NCBI GenBank assembly: GCA_964247055.1
Contig: OZ176056.1
Location: 2,418,001-2,482,000 of the forward strand
Reading direction: 5' to 3'
DNA from: Paragordius varius
Lineage: Eukaryota; Nematomorpha
Length of the DNA stretch: 64,000 bases
The translations under genes and the position numbers were made by a program. Every line of letters begins with the position of its first letter. Positions within the stretch are counted from its first letter, which is position 1. This document shows, piece by piece, positions 20,601 to 32,600 of this stretch. The notes below the pieces were generated by a model. The model saw only the letters and a list, made by a program, of their open reading frames with translations. It was not told where the DNA came from and searched no databases.

Positions 20601-23600
20601 TACTGAAAAAAAAATAAATTATGCCATAAGAATATATTTTATACTAATGATGAGGTCATATCGCCCGAAAACACTTAATTTATTTTTAGGGTGAATTTGA
20701 ATTGTAAATGATATAGTTGATTATTTTATACATTAAAGAGTTTGTTTAATTTGGATTTTTTATTAATATCGTAACAAAATTTATTGATATTATATGGTTA
20801 ATAGGAAAATCATTTTAATTAAAGAGTTGATATTGTCAACATAAATAGTAAAAAAACTAATCTTTTTTTCAAATTGTAAACCCTTTGTTTGTTTTTTTTG
20901 AATTTTTTATATGTGGAATATTTAACCCTGAATTATATATTTACATGGGTATTATTTAAGAAAAATCAAGTATTAAATTTGTTTTTTTATTAATATTTCT
21001 CTTTATTAAAATACGATTTTTACTAAAAGAAACACAATTTTATAGTTTTCTTAGCAAGCCAAAATTATATAGTATATATATATATATATATATATATAAA
21101 TATATATTGAATAAAAATGAATATTCATTCTATTAGTTAATAAATAACTTTTTTTCATATATTTTTTTCATAAATTTTATAAGTGTTTCATCAACGGTAT
21201 AGAATTAAAAATTACGAAATAAATAAATCCATTTATATACCATTTACCGTTCAAATTCACCCTAAAAATAAATTGTGTTTTCGAACTAATATAACTCATT
21301 ATTAATACGAAATATATCTATATGGCATAATTTATTATTTTTTTAATATTTTAATTTAAATTTTAATTGAGGGTGAATTTGAAATGTTCAAGGGTGAATT
21401 TGAATTGTAAATGGTATATATATGGTTTTTTCTTTTTATAAAATATAAATTTAAATGCACTGTTGATAAAAATTATTAGTTTCTCCAACGGCAAGAAAAT
21501 CTTGTCCCATATCAGCTATAACGCCACGTATATCTATAAGAATACCTTCCCCTACACCACCCTTAAGCCCTAAAAACAATGTCATATTATTACAACAAAA
21601 AAATAACCCAAACTCAAATTTAACCCTAAATAATGGGGGGGCTTTTTCACAAAATTCCAATAATGGAAATAATTGTTTTTCAAATACTTCACCCTTGATT
21701 AGTATAAACGAAAATTCAAAACGTAAAAATCAATTGAATGGTAGTTTAGTTGATGAATACACTATACCTTATTATGAGGAATCGAAAAGCTGCAGTAAAA
21801 AATTTATATTTATTAAAAAATTCTAGTTTTTTTCATAAAATAATTTAAGTAAATGTAAATTGAGAAAAAAATACAAGTTTTTTTTGAATCATTTTTTTAG
21901 AATCAGAACGGTGGTTTTAAACACTTTTTATGTAAAATGTGATTGATCTTTATTTTATAGGTATATTATTTTATAAAACCTTTATTATATTTTTATATAT
22001 TTGTTTTTCGATTTTTAAAAGTAGTATATTTTTTATATATTTGTTTTTCGATTTAATTTAAAAGTAGTTTTCTTATAATAATACCCTTTAAAGTTTGTTG
22101 ATTATACTTTAAGGCTCTAAATTTACCTTATTCTAATTATCAATTGGGTTTTCTAAAATTATTCAACCAGCACGTTTTTTCAAGAAATATCCTTTAATAA
22201 TTTTATTTTAATGTTTTATAAATTTTTATCTTTTTTTTGGCTAAAAAAATAGATGATAATCCATTTAATTATACCGAACATGGCCAACAAGGAATGCAAG
22301 ATTTGACAGAAAACACAGTAGTGAATGAAGTTTTGGGTGAACTTAATAAAGTCTTAAACACTTATGCCACTGTCGGTAATTATTTTTGATTCTTTAAAAT
22401 TATATTTTTTCTTTTGAGAACGCATTTTTGTTTTGTTTTTCCATTGAAATTATTAATATACAGTGAATTTTCCTAAAATTACAGTCATGTGTCCTTTATT
22501 TTATTAAAAATTTATTTTTTCTTACGTTAAAAGGGTATAAATATTTGCTGGTAAAGAATGGAAAAAACAAGAGTTCCATGGTAATTTTTATAATTTTTTG
22601 ATGAATATGATATTGTTAATACCACAGTGCTCTTGTTTTTCCATTCTGTCAACAAAAATTTATACCCATTTAACGAAAGAAAATAAATTTTTGATAAAAT
22701 AAAGGATACATGACTGTACCCCCTTTATAATGAAAATCATTTCATATTTTGCTAGTTTTTGTTTAAAAATCATCGAAATCACAAAATAATATATGATATA
22801 CATCAATTTTAAACGATTATTGAAATTTTGGACTTGACTTTAAAATGCAAAAAGGGCTTCATAGTCAACATGCGAATAATTTAAACGTGTTTGTAATTTT
22901 AATAAATTTGTGTAAAATATAATTAAGGTTATATTTTATTGGAAAAAGGAGATATTATTCTAAATAATAAAATAAATTATATTTTGATTTGTCAAAAAGG
23001 GAAATTATTGTTCTCAAAAAAACAAGGTTTCCCAAAATTGGCTTATTATGACGAGTAAAGGGTTCCATTTTACTTTATATTTTGGATATTATTGCAACAT
23101 CAAATTTTATATAAGTTTTTAAAATTTTTTGAAATTAAATATTTTTTTAGATACTAACGGGCCAAAATCATTGGCTTTTAAAGAGTTTAGAAGAAAATCA
23201 AATTCTGTCGAACACCGTAAAAGCATTTTAAATGGGAACGGTGCAACTATTTTGGATAATTTAGCGAGTATTTTTTTTCAATACAGATTTTTAATTTTGC
23301 TGATATCGATTTTTAAATTATAGTTTTTGGGATAATATTTCAGTAAAAATTCCAAATACTTTTCAAAAGCAAATCATACTTTTTTAAATCCTAGTTTTTA
23401 CCATATAAATTAATTACGATTGTGAGATACATAATTGATAGTATCAATATAAAATCAATTAAAGCAATGATCTTTTTTATATATTTGTCTCTATATTTAT
23501 AAGTTTTGTCCGTATAATTTCAATTTTTACTGTAAATTAAATTTTATAAAGACAAAATAAGTAAAAAAATTATAAAGAAAACGATATTTATAAACCTTAT

Positions 23601-24417
23601 TTATTTTTTATATCATTTTGAGCTTACTAAATAAGGAATAAGTTATATAAATTGATGATGACTTAATTTTATAGGTATAATGCAAGGAAATATGTTGTAT
23701 TGTAAAAATAATTATGATTGATAAATATGTTTTTTTGAAACATTTACCCCGTAAAAATTAAATTGTAACTTTTTTATTTCTTTTCATTTTTTTGACTTAG
23801 AACATCCCTCTTTCAAAAATAATTTTCCGCCTTCTACCTGTTCTGATTCCATTAATGAAGTAAAAAATTTACCACCCTTTGTTAATTGCTCGTCTACGAT
23901 AACGCTTAAAAAGGGTTGCGAATCAGTACAAAAATACCCCAATAATACTTGTATGTATATAGATTTGGAGAATGTTTCGAATTCAAATTCACTCAATGAT
24001 TTTGAAAGCGTTAATGAACAGCAAAGGTATCACAAATTTGAATCCTTAAAACAAATGTATGAAAATCAACAACAAACTTTTTCAAATTCAAATACATCTC
24101 CTGTAACGTTAAAATCTCCAGGACCCAATAAAAATGGCATAAAAAACAGTTTTAACAACGCAAACCATGTCACTTATAATAATAATAGAAATTCTATGGT
24201 TATTTTACAATCAGATTCATTACGAAATCAAGAAAATTTGCAAGCAATTATTAATGACAACAAAAATATTAATGCAAATTCAAATGCGACTAATTCTTTG
24301 AACCGTCGAAATCCAACATTTAATAATAATTCTAATAATAATTCTGATATAAATTCAATGTCCACCCCATTGTATAGCCAAGTGGTTAAAAAACCACCCT
24401 TACCAGCCCAACATTAA
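14102..24417 (+). CDS. DOK: DOK-family docking adaptor (PH + IRS-type PTB), 12 exons, 1086 aa
   Basis: Exons 14102-14167, 14196-14643, 14720-15034, 15573-15716, 15794-15935, 18489-18901, 19289-19381, 19969-20436, 21480-21794, 22253-22375, 23151-23267, 23801-24417; 3261 nt = 1087 codons with TAA. The first intron is only 28 nt. PH domain about residues 7-125 (YKSGYLF, KTWQRKWFVLLK, SWIETLKKLQ). PTB domain about 278-420 (TGYRVYVIPTDASKRC, PYFLLVSSQSLSL, LYIWPYRYIRRYGR, FTFEAGRKCESGEG, FTFKTPLNLELFL). The remaining ~660 residues are Asn/Ser-rich and disordered but keep likely phosphotyrosine and proline motifs: PSPTPPLSP, YTIPYYEE (~787), MYIDL (~933) and a C-terminal LYSQVVKKPPLPAQH. DOK proteins sit under the plasma membrane, bind activated receptor kinases by the PTB domain and recruit RasGAP, Crk or Nck. 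Vertebrate members are about 300-560 aa, so this one is about twice the usual length. Donors of exons 4, 6 and 8 are weak. Confidence 0.92.
14168..14195 (+). other. 28-nt intron 1 of DOK
   Basis: Starts GTAACC and ends TTTTTAG. Without splicing the frame shifts out of the PH domain; with it, ...STLLR joins KTWQRKWFVLL, the conserved second strand of the PH fold. Confidence 0.85.
17416..17523. repeat. Small foldback-like element (GTTGCGTTTG subrepeats) in DOK intron 5
   Basis: Ends ATATATCATTTTCAAGC and GCTTGAAAAATGGTATAT are inverted copies. Inside are one CAACGCAACATTTTTT and two AAAAAATGTTGCGTTTG units. Same design as the main foldback-like family but with a different subrepeat. Confidence 0.55.
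17582..17643. repeat. (TA)n microsatellite
   Basis: About 31 uninterrupted TA dinucleotides in DOK intron 5. Confidence 0.95.
18118..18455. repeat. Foldback-like element, DOK intron 5
   Basis: Two AATTCACCC units on the left, an inverted centre (CTATGCCATAAAGATATATT, AATGAGTTATATTAG) and five inverted GGGTGAATTTGAATTGTT-type units on the right, ending TGTAAATGGTATAT. Ends 33 nt before exon 6. Confidence 0.75.
20460..20716. repeat. Foldback-like element, DOK intron 8
   Basis: Ends TATATCATTTACAGTTCAA and GAATTGTAAATGATATA; centre in the same orientation as the copy at 18118-18455. Begins about 23 nt after the exon 8 donor. Confidence 0.72.
21236..21419. repeat. Foldback-like element, DOK intron 8
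   Basis: Short copy with clean ends TATACCATTTACCGTTCAAA and TTGAATTGTAAATGGTATA and the centre AATATAACTCATTATTAATA, ATGGCATAATTTATTATT. Ends 60 nt before exon 9. Shares intron 8 with the copy at 20460-20716. Confidence 0.78.
22483..22721. repeat. Palindromic MITE in DOK intron 10
   Basis: Long inverted ends: TACAGTCATGTGTCCTTTAT on the left and ATAAAGGATACATGACTGTA on the right, each followed inward by a GGGTATAAAT-type block and a GGAAAAACAAGAG / CTCTTGTTTTTCC block. TA at each tip fits a Tc1/mariner-type target. Distinct from the other families here. Confidence 0.7.
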
Positions 24418-26279
24418 ATTCAATGAATTTTCAAAGGAAAATATGCTAAAATCGCCAAATTTGAATTTTTGCATCTGAAAAAATCTTGAACTAAATTTTC
24501 ATTAGGTATTTTATTGGAAATTTATGTGTAATTTATTATTTGGCGCTATAACAACTCTATAAGTATTTACTTGATATTCTCTGTATCTATCCGCATTTAT
24601 ATATATATATATATATATATAACAAAGGCAATCTCATTTTGATATGATATATGTTTAAATTTTTAGATTACTCTACCTATAACTTATTGATATTTTTACG
24701 AATTTTAGAAAATTTATATTTTATATTCCACCATTTATGCCAAATATATCTATGCATTATTTATTAATCATGGAATTTGAATTTGCGTATTACACTCAAA
24801 TATATTTTGATTTATTTAATTAAATAATAAATAAATTTTTATTATTTCTTGAGCTTTGGGTATTTGGTGAATAACAGGTGACACGGCTTTATAAAGGCTA
24901 GAATTACAACAAATGTTAATATTTGGTTCTAGAAGCGGTTCTATTTTTAAAAATCTTTCAATTTTCTACATAAATCATCGTAGGTACAATGTGGGATATT
25001 GGTTTATTTTTATATGAATTTTAACTAAAATTTAAAGTTTTTTATTGATTTTTTGTTTTATTGATAAAATAATAATTATTTTTTTTATGTACAGGCAGTG
25101 TATTATATAATAATTGCTGGATACTTTATTCCAAAAATAATGCCATAAACTACTAAAAAGGAAAATTTAAGTTATTATGAATTTTAATTTTAAGGTAGAA
25201 TCCAAAATTTTCTCCTCTAAAATAGGCTGTTCTCTTTAAGCAAACGCATTAATGCTGAGATGCGCGAAAAAATTCTGATATATACTAGACTAGATTATCA
25301 TATCAAAATATATAATTTTTTATAAAAAAGTATGTTTTGTAAAATTATTTTTTTTAATTTTGTTTTGGCCTATTATTTATATTTGGCCATTACTATGAAA
25401 ATTTCGATGATGCTGAACATTTCTATCACATATTGCGAAAAAAGATTTTTCAGTCTTTGCATTCTAGTATTTGCGGAAAACAAATTTATTTATTTACAAT
25501 TTATTAGGGCTTCAAACCCTAAAGACCTTCTGAGGACAAATCCTTGTGATTAAAAAAACCATTTACAATTGATCTGATATACATTTATCAAATACAGAAA
25601 AAACTAAAATATACGGACAAACGAAAAAATAAGGATAAATAATCCTTTAAAAAAGACGACTGTACTTAATTAAACTTGGTTTTTTTAATATAATTCATTC
25701 TTTAAATGCAAATTATGAAAAGAGATATAATTGGTACACAATCAATTATTATATATTTTACGATTGTGATTCAATCATTTATACAGGAAAAAATAAGTTA
25801 GAAATATGTTGTCTTTTGAAAAAAAAAAGAATTGTCTTTTACTCTGTATGTCTTTTATGTATAATTTCATAGCAATAATGAAGATGCCAATATCAAAAAG
25901 ACTTATCCAAAATTTACCAAATTTATTATATACCTTTACCAACATTATGAAACTATTTGAGTCATTCTATGTTAATAAATATAACATTTATTTTATATAA
26001 ATAATTATCATAAAAAATAATTGAATACATAAATGAATGTTAGAATGTTTGGGCAATTTTAAATATTACAAATAAATATTGTGTTTTGCAAAGCATCAGT
26101 AAAATAAAAAGTTGCATATATGATCTATATATTTATAAAAATAAATAATCAATTGATTCTAATTTTCTGTATTTGGTTTTAGTAATCATGAAATTTTAGC
26201 CCATAACCCTAAATCAATAAATTTTGACAGTTACTGTTTGCGGTCATATTTTTTATAAGTTATTCCATTTCTCACCATA
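24418..26279. other. 3' flank of DOK and intergenic region
   Basis: No supportable gene. An AATAAATAAA motif near 24826 is the nearest DOK polyadenylation candidate, about 400 nt past the stop. A TA run lies at about 24599-24621. The segment about 25590-25870 has CGGACAAACG and TTGTCTTTT motifs of the Tc1/mariner-like MITE family and is probably a decayed copy. Confidence 0.4.
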
Positions 26280-26579
26280 ATATACCATTTACAATTCAAA
26301 TTCACCATTGAAAATTCAAATTCACCCAACGATTCAAAATCACCCTGAACAATTCGAATTCACCCTAAAAAATTATGTATTTTCGGGCTAATATAACTCA
26401 TCATTAATAAAAAATATATTCTTATGGCATAAATTATTATTTTTTTAGTATTATGTTAGTTTTAAACGAAATTCTATTTTTTACAAATATAAAAAAAGAC
26501 ATAATTCATTTTAGGGTGAATTCAAATTGTTCGAGGGATTCGAATTGTTCAACAGTGAATTTGATCTGTAATGGTATAT
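26280..26579. repeat. Foldback-like element at the 3' end of the SDR gene
   Basis: Ends TATACCATTTACAATTCAAA and TGATCTGTAATGGTATATA; four AATTCACCC-type units left, centre AATATAACTCATCATTAATA, two inverted units right. It begins 73 nt after the SDR stop codon and may be part of that gene's 3' UTR. Confidence 0.75.
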
Positions 26580-26652
26580 ATGTTGCGATGTTTAAATGCA
26601 CAATGTATTGCAGTTTAAAGTTTGGGGTGCCGAAACATTTTACTAGCCGTTT

Positions 26653-29600
26653 TTATATAATCCATTTTTTGATACGTTTTTGGAACAAAAACCTACCTGC
26701 TGGTATATCAGCAAGTGAATTGGATGCGTGGTCTTTTGTGTTTAGCAGCAACCAACTTTTAGGGGGTAAAAGTGCCAAGTATACAGCTGTTTCAGCTCCA
26801 TCTTTGGGCTCAACCCAACCCTTAAAACCGGATAATTCACTTCGTAGGTAACCGGGGCAACAACTGTTTGCAACGATACCTTTGGTAGCAAATTCACGAT
26901 CAATAATGTGGGTTTGAATTAAAGCCGTTAGCACGGTTACACCCATTTTACTTACACTGTAATGCGTTCCGTTCCAACCCAGTTTAGTTTTGGTCCCAGT
27001 CTCTATGGCCTCAACATATTCCTTCATAAGTCGAGCAATATCATCGGGATGAGATAACGCGTTTGTAGTTTTATTAAAGGTGTCGTCTGCATTGATAGGA
27101 ACTTGCGATTTTTGTTGTTCACCATTCTCTTTGCCCCCAAAGAAATCAAGATTAAAGTATGTGGAAGAAAACCACGTTGATTTCGGAGCTGACTGTGATT
27201 GATCGGATTCAGATATCTCTAAAGAATGGCCATTAGATAAAACATCTTCATTAGTTTGAGATTTGGAATAAGGGGGTGGTGTCTCGTTATTAACTATGTC
27301 ACAAAGAATTTTCTGGAGTTCAGGGTCGCGTGTATTCCTATGACTACCGGCCGAACAAGTTACGTTAACTATGCGACCATCCTGTTTTAGCAATGGAATA
27401 AGGGAACAGCTAAGGTAATACGTACCCCAAAAATTAATTTTCATGGTTTGTTCGGCGATTTCTGGTTCGGTTACATGTGGAAGTAAGACATCATCTCTTA
27501 TACTGCTCCCATTTGATGACATGATTTCATCCGCATTACTTTGTCTATCTAGCTCATCAGCTGTTTCGGATATTTGACCCAGGTAGCTTAAAGGCGTGAC
27601 TCTATAATTGTCAGCATTGTTGGTTGCGTTGTTAAAATAAGGGTAGTCTGCTGTTGTTGGTGAGCTATGATGACCATTGATTGAATCTCTCCGATAACTC
27701 CGCCGTCCACTAATTCTCCTATTTAAGGTAAGGCTGTAATTACGGTTCCCATCATTGGATAAATCATTGTTGACATATGAAAAACTGGAAGAATGACTTA
27801 AGTTGCCATTCGCCCTAGTGCCAAACAAATTGTTTTGAGATGCGGCGGCGGCGTGAGATGAATGTCTACGCATATTGTTACCCATGTTCTCCAAACACAC
27901 GGCCGCATTATTGATTAGAATATCAAGACCACCAAACTTTTTTAGGATAAAGTATTCAAGTTGTCGGATTGATTCCCTTTCCTCCAACCGGAGTTGTCGA
28001 TGATGTAAATTGATTTGTGGTAAAAAACTTATGGATGTTTTGGATCGACCACGTCCCATTGAAGCTATTCGCATCATATCTTTAATTTCTGTCAATATTT
28101 CAGGTATAAAGCTATCATCTTCACTCGTGGATGTTAGAATTAAATCTAGGGTTATTGGTGAAGCTTTAACCCTTTTCTCCTTTTGCTGTTCTTCTGTATT
28201 GTCGTTTGTAATATCGAGTGGTGTTATACTTTCATTAACTAACGCAGAATAATTTTCCTGGCTAAGATCCGCCTCTATAAAGCATTGGCATAATCTGAGA
28301 GCTATAGCGTGTCCCAGACCCCGGCTTGCCCCAGTGATTAGTGCTATGAACTGTGTCCTTCCGTAAGGAATTAATTTTGGCGTATCCTTACTGTAAGCTG
28401 TGCCCTTTCTGAGCCCATACGATAAGGAATTAGGGTCAGTAACGGAACTTTTGAAATTTCCTTCTTCATCCCTTTTCCCCATCATGATTTCACGGTAAAG
28501 GGCATGTGGTTTTCCAGTTTCAACTAACCGTTTAATGCGTTCGATTTCAGCATTTTCCTGCTCAAACAATTGGTTCATGGCTGATATAGCCTTAGGGGAA
28601 ATGTAAGAATTTTGTTCCTTGTGATGTTCCAGCTCTGGAGATTTTCGTAATTGAGCTTTACTTGTAGAATACGATGATGACGTATTAAAACTTTTGTCAG
28701 GTGATTTTAGCGCCTCAAACGTAGGGTTAGTTTTAATGGTAGGACTAGAGAATGTTTCAATTTCTGAATTAATAATTTGATCATTACCCTTTTGGTAACC
28801 GTTTTTGACAATCGATTCCCTGTTCAAAGATTCGTTACCGTTATCCTCGTTAACTGGGTCTAACGTTAAATTTTTCATCTTTAATATATTACCATTGCTA
28901 TTATGATTTAAACTATTTTCGGATAAATGTGTTTTTCTTACCAAGAGACCTCCTTGTGGCGCATTACTATTCGAATTAAAAAATCTTTTATTGTTAACAA
29001 TATTGTTGCCCGAATTCGTTTTATATACATAATTTTCGTTATTTTCCCTCTCAAGCTCATGATATCGTGTTAAAAGTTCATTTCTATCATTATTTTCTTT
29101 AAGTACTTTTATGTCCGTAGAAACTATGGAGGAAACATTATTGGTGTTTGATGGTGATTCTTGGGTACTTTTAACTTTTGACCATAGGGTAACCGCATCA
29201 GGCCCATTGTGTTTTTCATTGCCGTTTTGAGATCTTTCAGTTTGTTGTTGAGCGTTACTGCTTTTGTTCGAATTGGTTGAGGGTAATTTTTCTAAAAGTA
29301 GTGTAGAAAAACTTTTTTTCTTGACTGGGCTTATATTGCTTAAAATTTGTGGATTTTCCAAGGCTTCATCTATGTTAACTTCCTTACCAAAATTATTTTG
29401 GGGGTCAAAGGAATTCTCAATTTTAGTATCAAATACCATTGTTACATTATTCTCAGTCGTTTTTGAGTGTTGGGGTGCAGACGAATTTTTTTTAGCAAAC
29501 ATGGCGGCATTATTACGTTTAAAGGGCATAGCTAATGTTTGAATTTTATTGTTATTAGTTTGTTCAATATTATCAGGTAATTGATTATTATTATTAGTTA

Positions 29601-32600
29601 AATTTTTATTTTTGATGCTAACAAAATTAACAAAAGATTGTTTGGCATTGAATGATTCTCTCAAAGCTTTAACTCTACTACCATCCGTAGTACAATTTAT
29701 TTTTTCAACGTTTTTTGTGGCTACAATTTCAGAATTCGCTCCAGGAATATTATTAACCGTTTTTTCATTAACAGAGTTTATGTCGTTATTTTTCGAATCA
29801 GTTAAAACTGCATTGCTAGATATGGAATTTGCAATAGTAGGTGTTTTAAATTGTTCACCAAAATGATTCTGACGTGTTGATTTAAATAAAAATGGATTTG
29901 TTTCGATTTTCTTTGCTTTTATAGTGTCGTCGTTTTTGTCACATAATGTTGCATTTTTTTCATCATTTTGATAATCATTAGTTATGCGAATATTTTTATT
30001 ATTCTTTTTTTCTAAGGCAAAATCATTTATATCATCCTCCTTGTTTTGACGTGCTTCCTTATTTATATTTTTACTTTTTATAATATTAGTTGTCACCACA
30101 TTATTATTAATAAGCTTTGCTCCATTTTCATATTGATTTTTATCGCTATCAACATTGCCATTGCCATTTATAATAATAATATTTTCATTCTGCATATTAA
30201 TATTATCATTTTGCATATTGAAATTTTTTAATGGGCTGGAATTACTACATTTTTCTTGCATAATTTTTTGTGTGTGATTCGCTATAAGTTGCGAAACTTT
30301 ATTTATATTTTTATTATTTTTGTTTGCAACATTGTTAACTTCTAAAGTCGCAGTACCATTATTAATTTTAGCGATTGGTTCATTTTGATAAATTTCAGCA
30401 ATAATACTTTTTGACGGCGGCTCAAAAGACGTGGTTGCTATTGAGTGATTATTGTTTTGATTTATTTTTTTGCGGTTAAAAAAATTAGTTTCAGAATGGC
30501 CATTTACTGAATTTGGGGTAGTATGCCCATTTTCCGGGTGAAATTTTTCATTATTTTGTTCAGCAACTAAGTAATTTTGTGGTGAAAATTTTTTCATAGT
30601 ATAGTAATGATTATTTTTAGTTGATTCCATTATGCTTTCGGGTTTTTGCCCGTTAACACTAAGTTGATTAGATGAGTTACTTAGAATATCTTTACTTTTT
30701 ACGGATTGTTCAAATTTTGGAAAATTTAAGGTAACCGAATTTTGATGTGAATTTGGATAATTTTTGTTTTTTGCAACGTTTTTATGATCACAAAAATTGG
30801 GATTGGCGTTATTGAATGAAAACGTATGATGTAGTTTACTATTGTTATTAGTAATTTTATCGATAGGATTATATAAAAGTGATATTGAGTCCCCAACTTT
30901 TTCGTTTGACTTGATCTCAGAAATATCTTGTTTTTTAGATTCTTTCTTTAGATCTAGTAAATTCCCATTTTCGTTAGTTTTGGATTCTTCTGACTGCCGA
31001 TCTTTGTTTGAATTCAGAACGTTTCTATTTTTGTAAAATAATTTAGAATTACAAGGGAAACATATAAAGAAGTTAGACAGACAAAACGTAAAAATAAAAA
31101 GACAATTTTTTCAAAAGACCGCTATATTGTTTAAACTTGAAATTATTGTTTTTATACTGTAAACTATGAATTAGAGATGTAAATTAGAACCAAAATCAAT
31201 TATATTTTTTACATTTGTTAAGCTTATATAGGAAAAATTATAGTTTAAAAAAGTATGGTGTTGTCTTTTCATTTTCATGTTTAGTCTGTATAATTTCAAT
31301 ACTTACTGTAATTAATCATTTTTTAGGGAACAATATCTAAAATTTAAAATTTAAATTTTTTCTTTTATTAATTTTAATTAACCAAATTTTTTGGGCAAAA
31401 TATCTACCTTTTTCCAAGCCAAAACATAAGAAGAATATTAGATAAATACAAAAATATGTATTGGTTTTTGATAAAAAAACCACTTGTAACAAATAAATAT
31501 TTACAAAAAAAGTTCATTCAAATAATATGTTTTTTATTTTAGAAAATATTATTTTTCATGTTTTTGGTTAAAAATATTAATATATTAATTTTTGTAAACA
31601 AAATTTTTTTGCATAATAATTATTTATTTATAGGTATGTCCTTTAAAATATATTTTTCCATTAACTTATTTGGTTAATGCAAATTCCTCCCATTTATATA
31701 TGAATAATAATTATATAATTTACTATTGTTTTTATGGCTAAAAATAAATTTTTTTACTTTTTTTTGTTTATTATCAGCTGTGTAAATAAAATATTAAACT
31801 GAAAAAAGCTTTCTATTTTCAAAAAGTTTTCCAATTAATTAATTTGGAAAATTTTTATATATTTTTAGCTTTTTTTATAATTATAAAATTATTTTTAAAA
31901 TTTTTTTTTAAATAATTTGTTTTAAAACTTACTCTTCTATCCGATCAAAGAGATTGGCATAATAGTTGAGAAACGATTTCGCAAAATGACTTACCTGCGA
32001 TGCAAATAAATAAATATAATTGTTTTTTAATTTAGAAAATTATTTTGATTAAATAAACTTATATATATATATATATATTAAAAATATTTATAAAAAATTA
32101 TTAAAAATATTGCTTGCAAAAAATATGAAAATTACAAATAAGTTTTGTCCTTCATATTTTGCGCAAAACTAAATGAGTGGTGGTGTGGTATGATAAAATA
32201 AATGTTTTTGGTATTGTTTATAAATATTTTTTTAATCTATTTGGTCATTATATACTTTTTTTTCGTAAAAATATTGAAAAAAATGTAAAATGTTGGTTTA
32301 GGTTAAAGAGGTTGTTTGATATTAATTTTGTAATATATGTTTGCGCAAAGCATAAGCAATATTATATTTGCACCTGAATAAAATTTCTAGAAAATGGGTA
32401 GAGGCTAATTTAAATTAAATTTTTATTTTTTACATTTTTAAATTTAACTTATGGTGCTATAAATTGGTATGAATTTAACGACGCTTAAAAGGATGGAATT
32501 GTTGAAATAATGTTAATATTAAAAAGATTTTCCATTGTACTAATTAACCCCCAAGAAATCGCGATTTGGGGCTCGCAAGACCCTTTGATTACTCGATATT

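Noticed and set aside
26653-30630. 1325-aa open frame starting at ATG 30630 taken as the complete SDR gene
   Set aside because: The frame is open for another ~390 nt upstream to a splice acceptor at 31025-31026, and two upstream exons join in exact phase. The ATG is internal.
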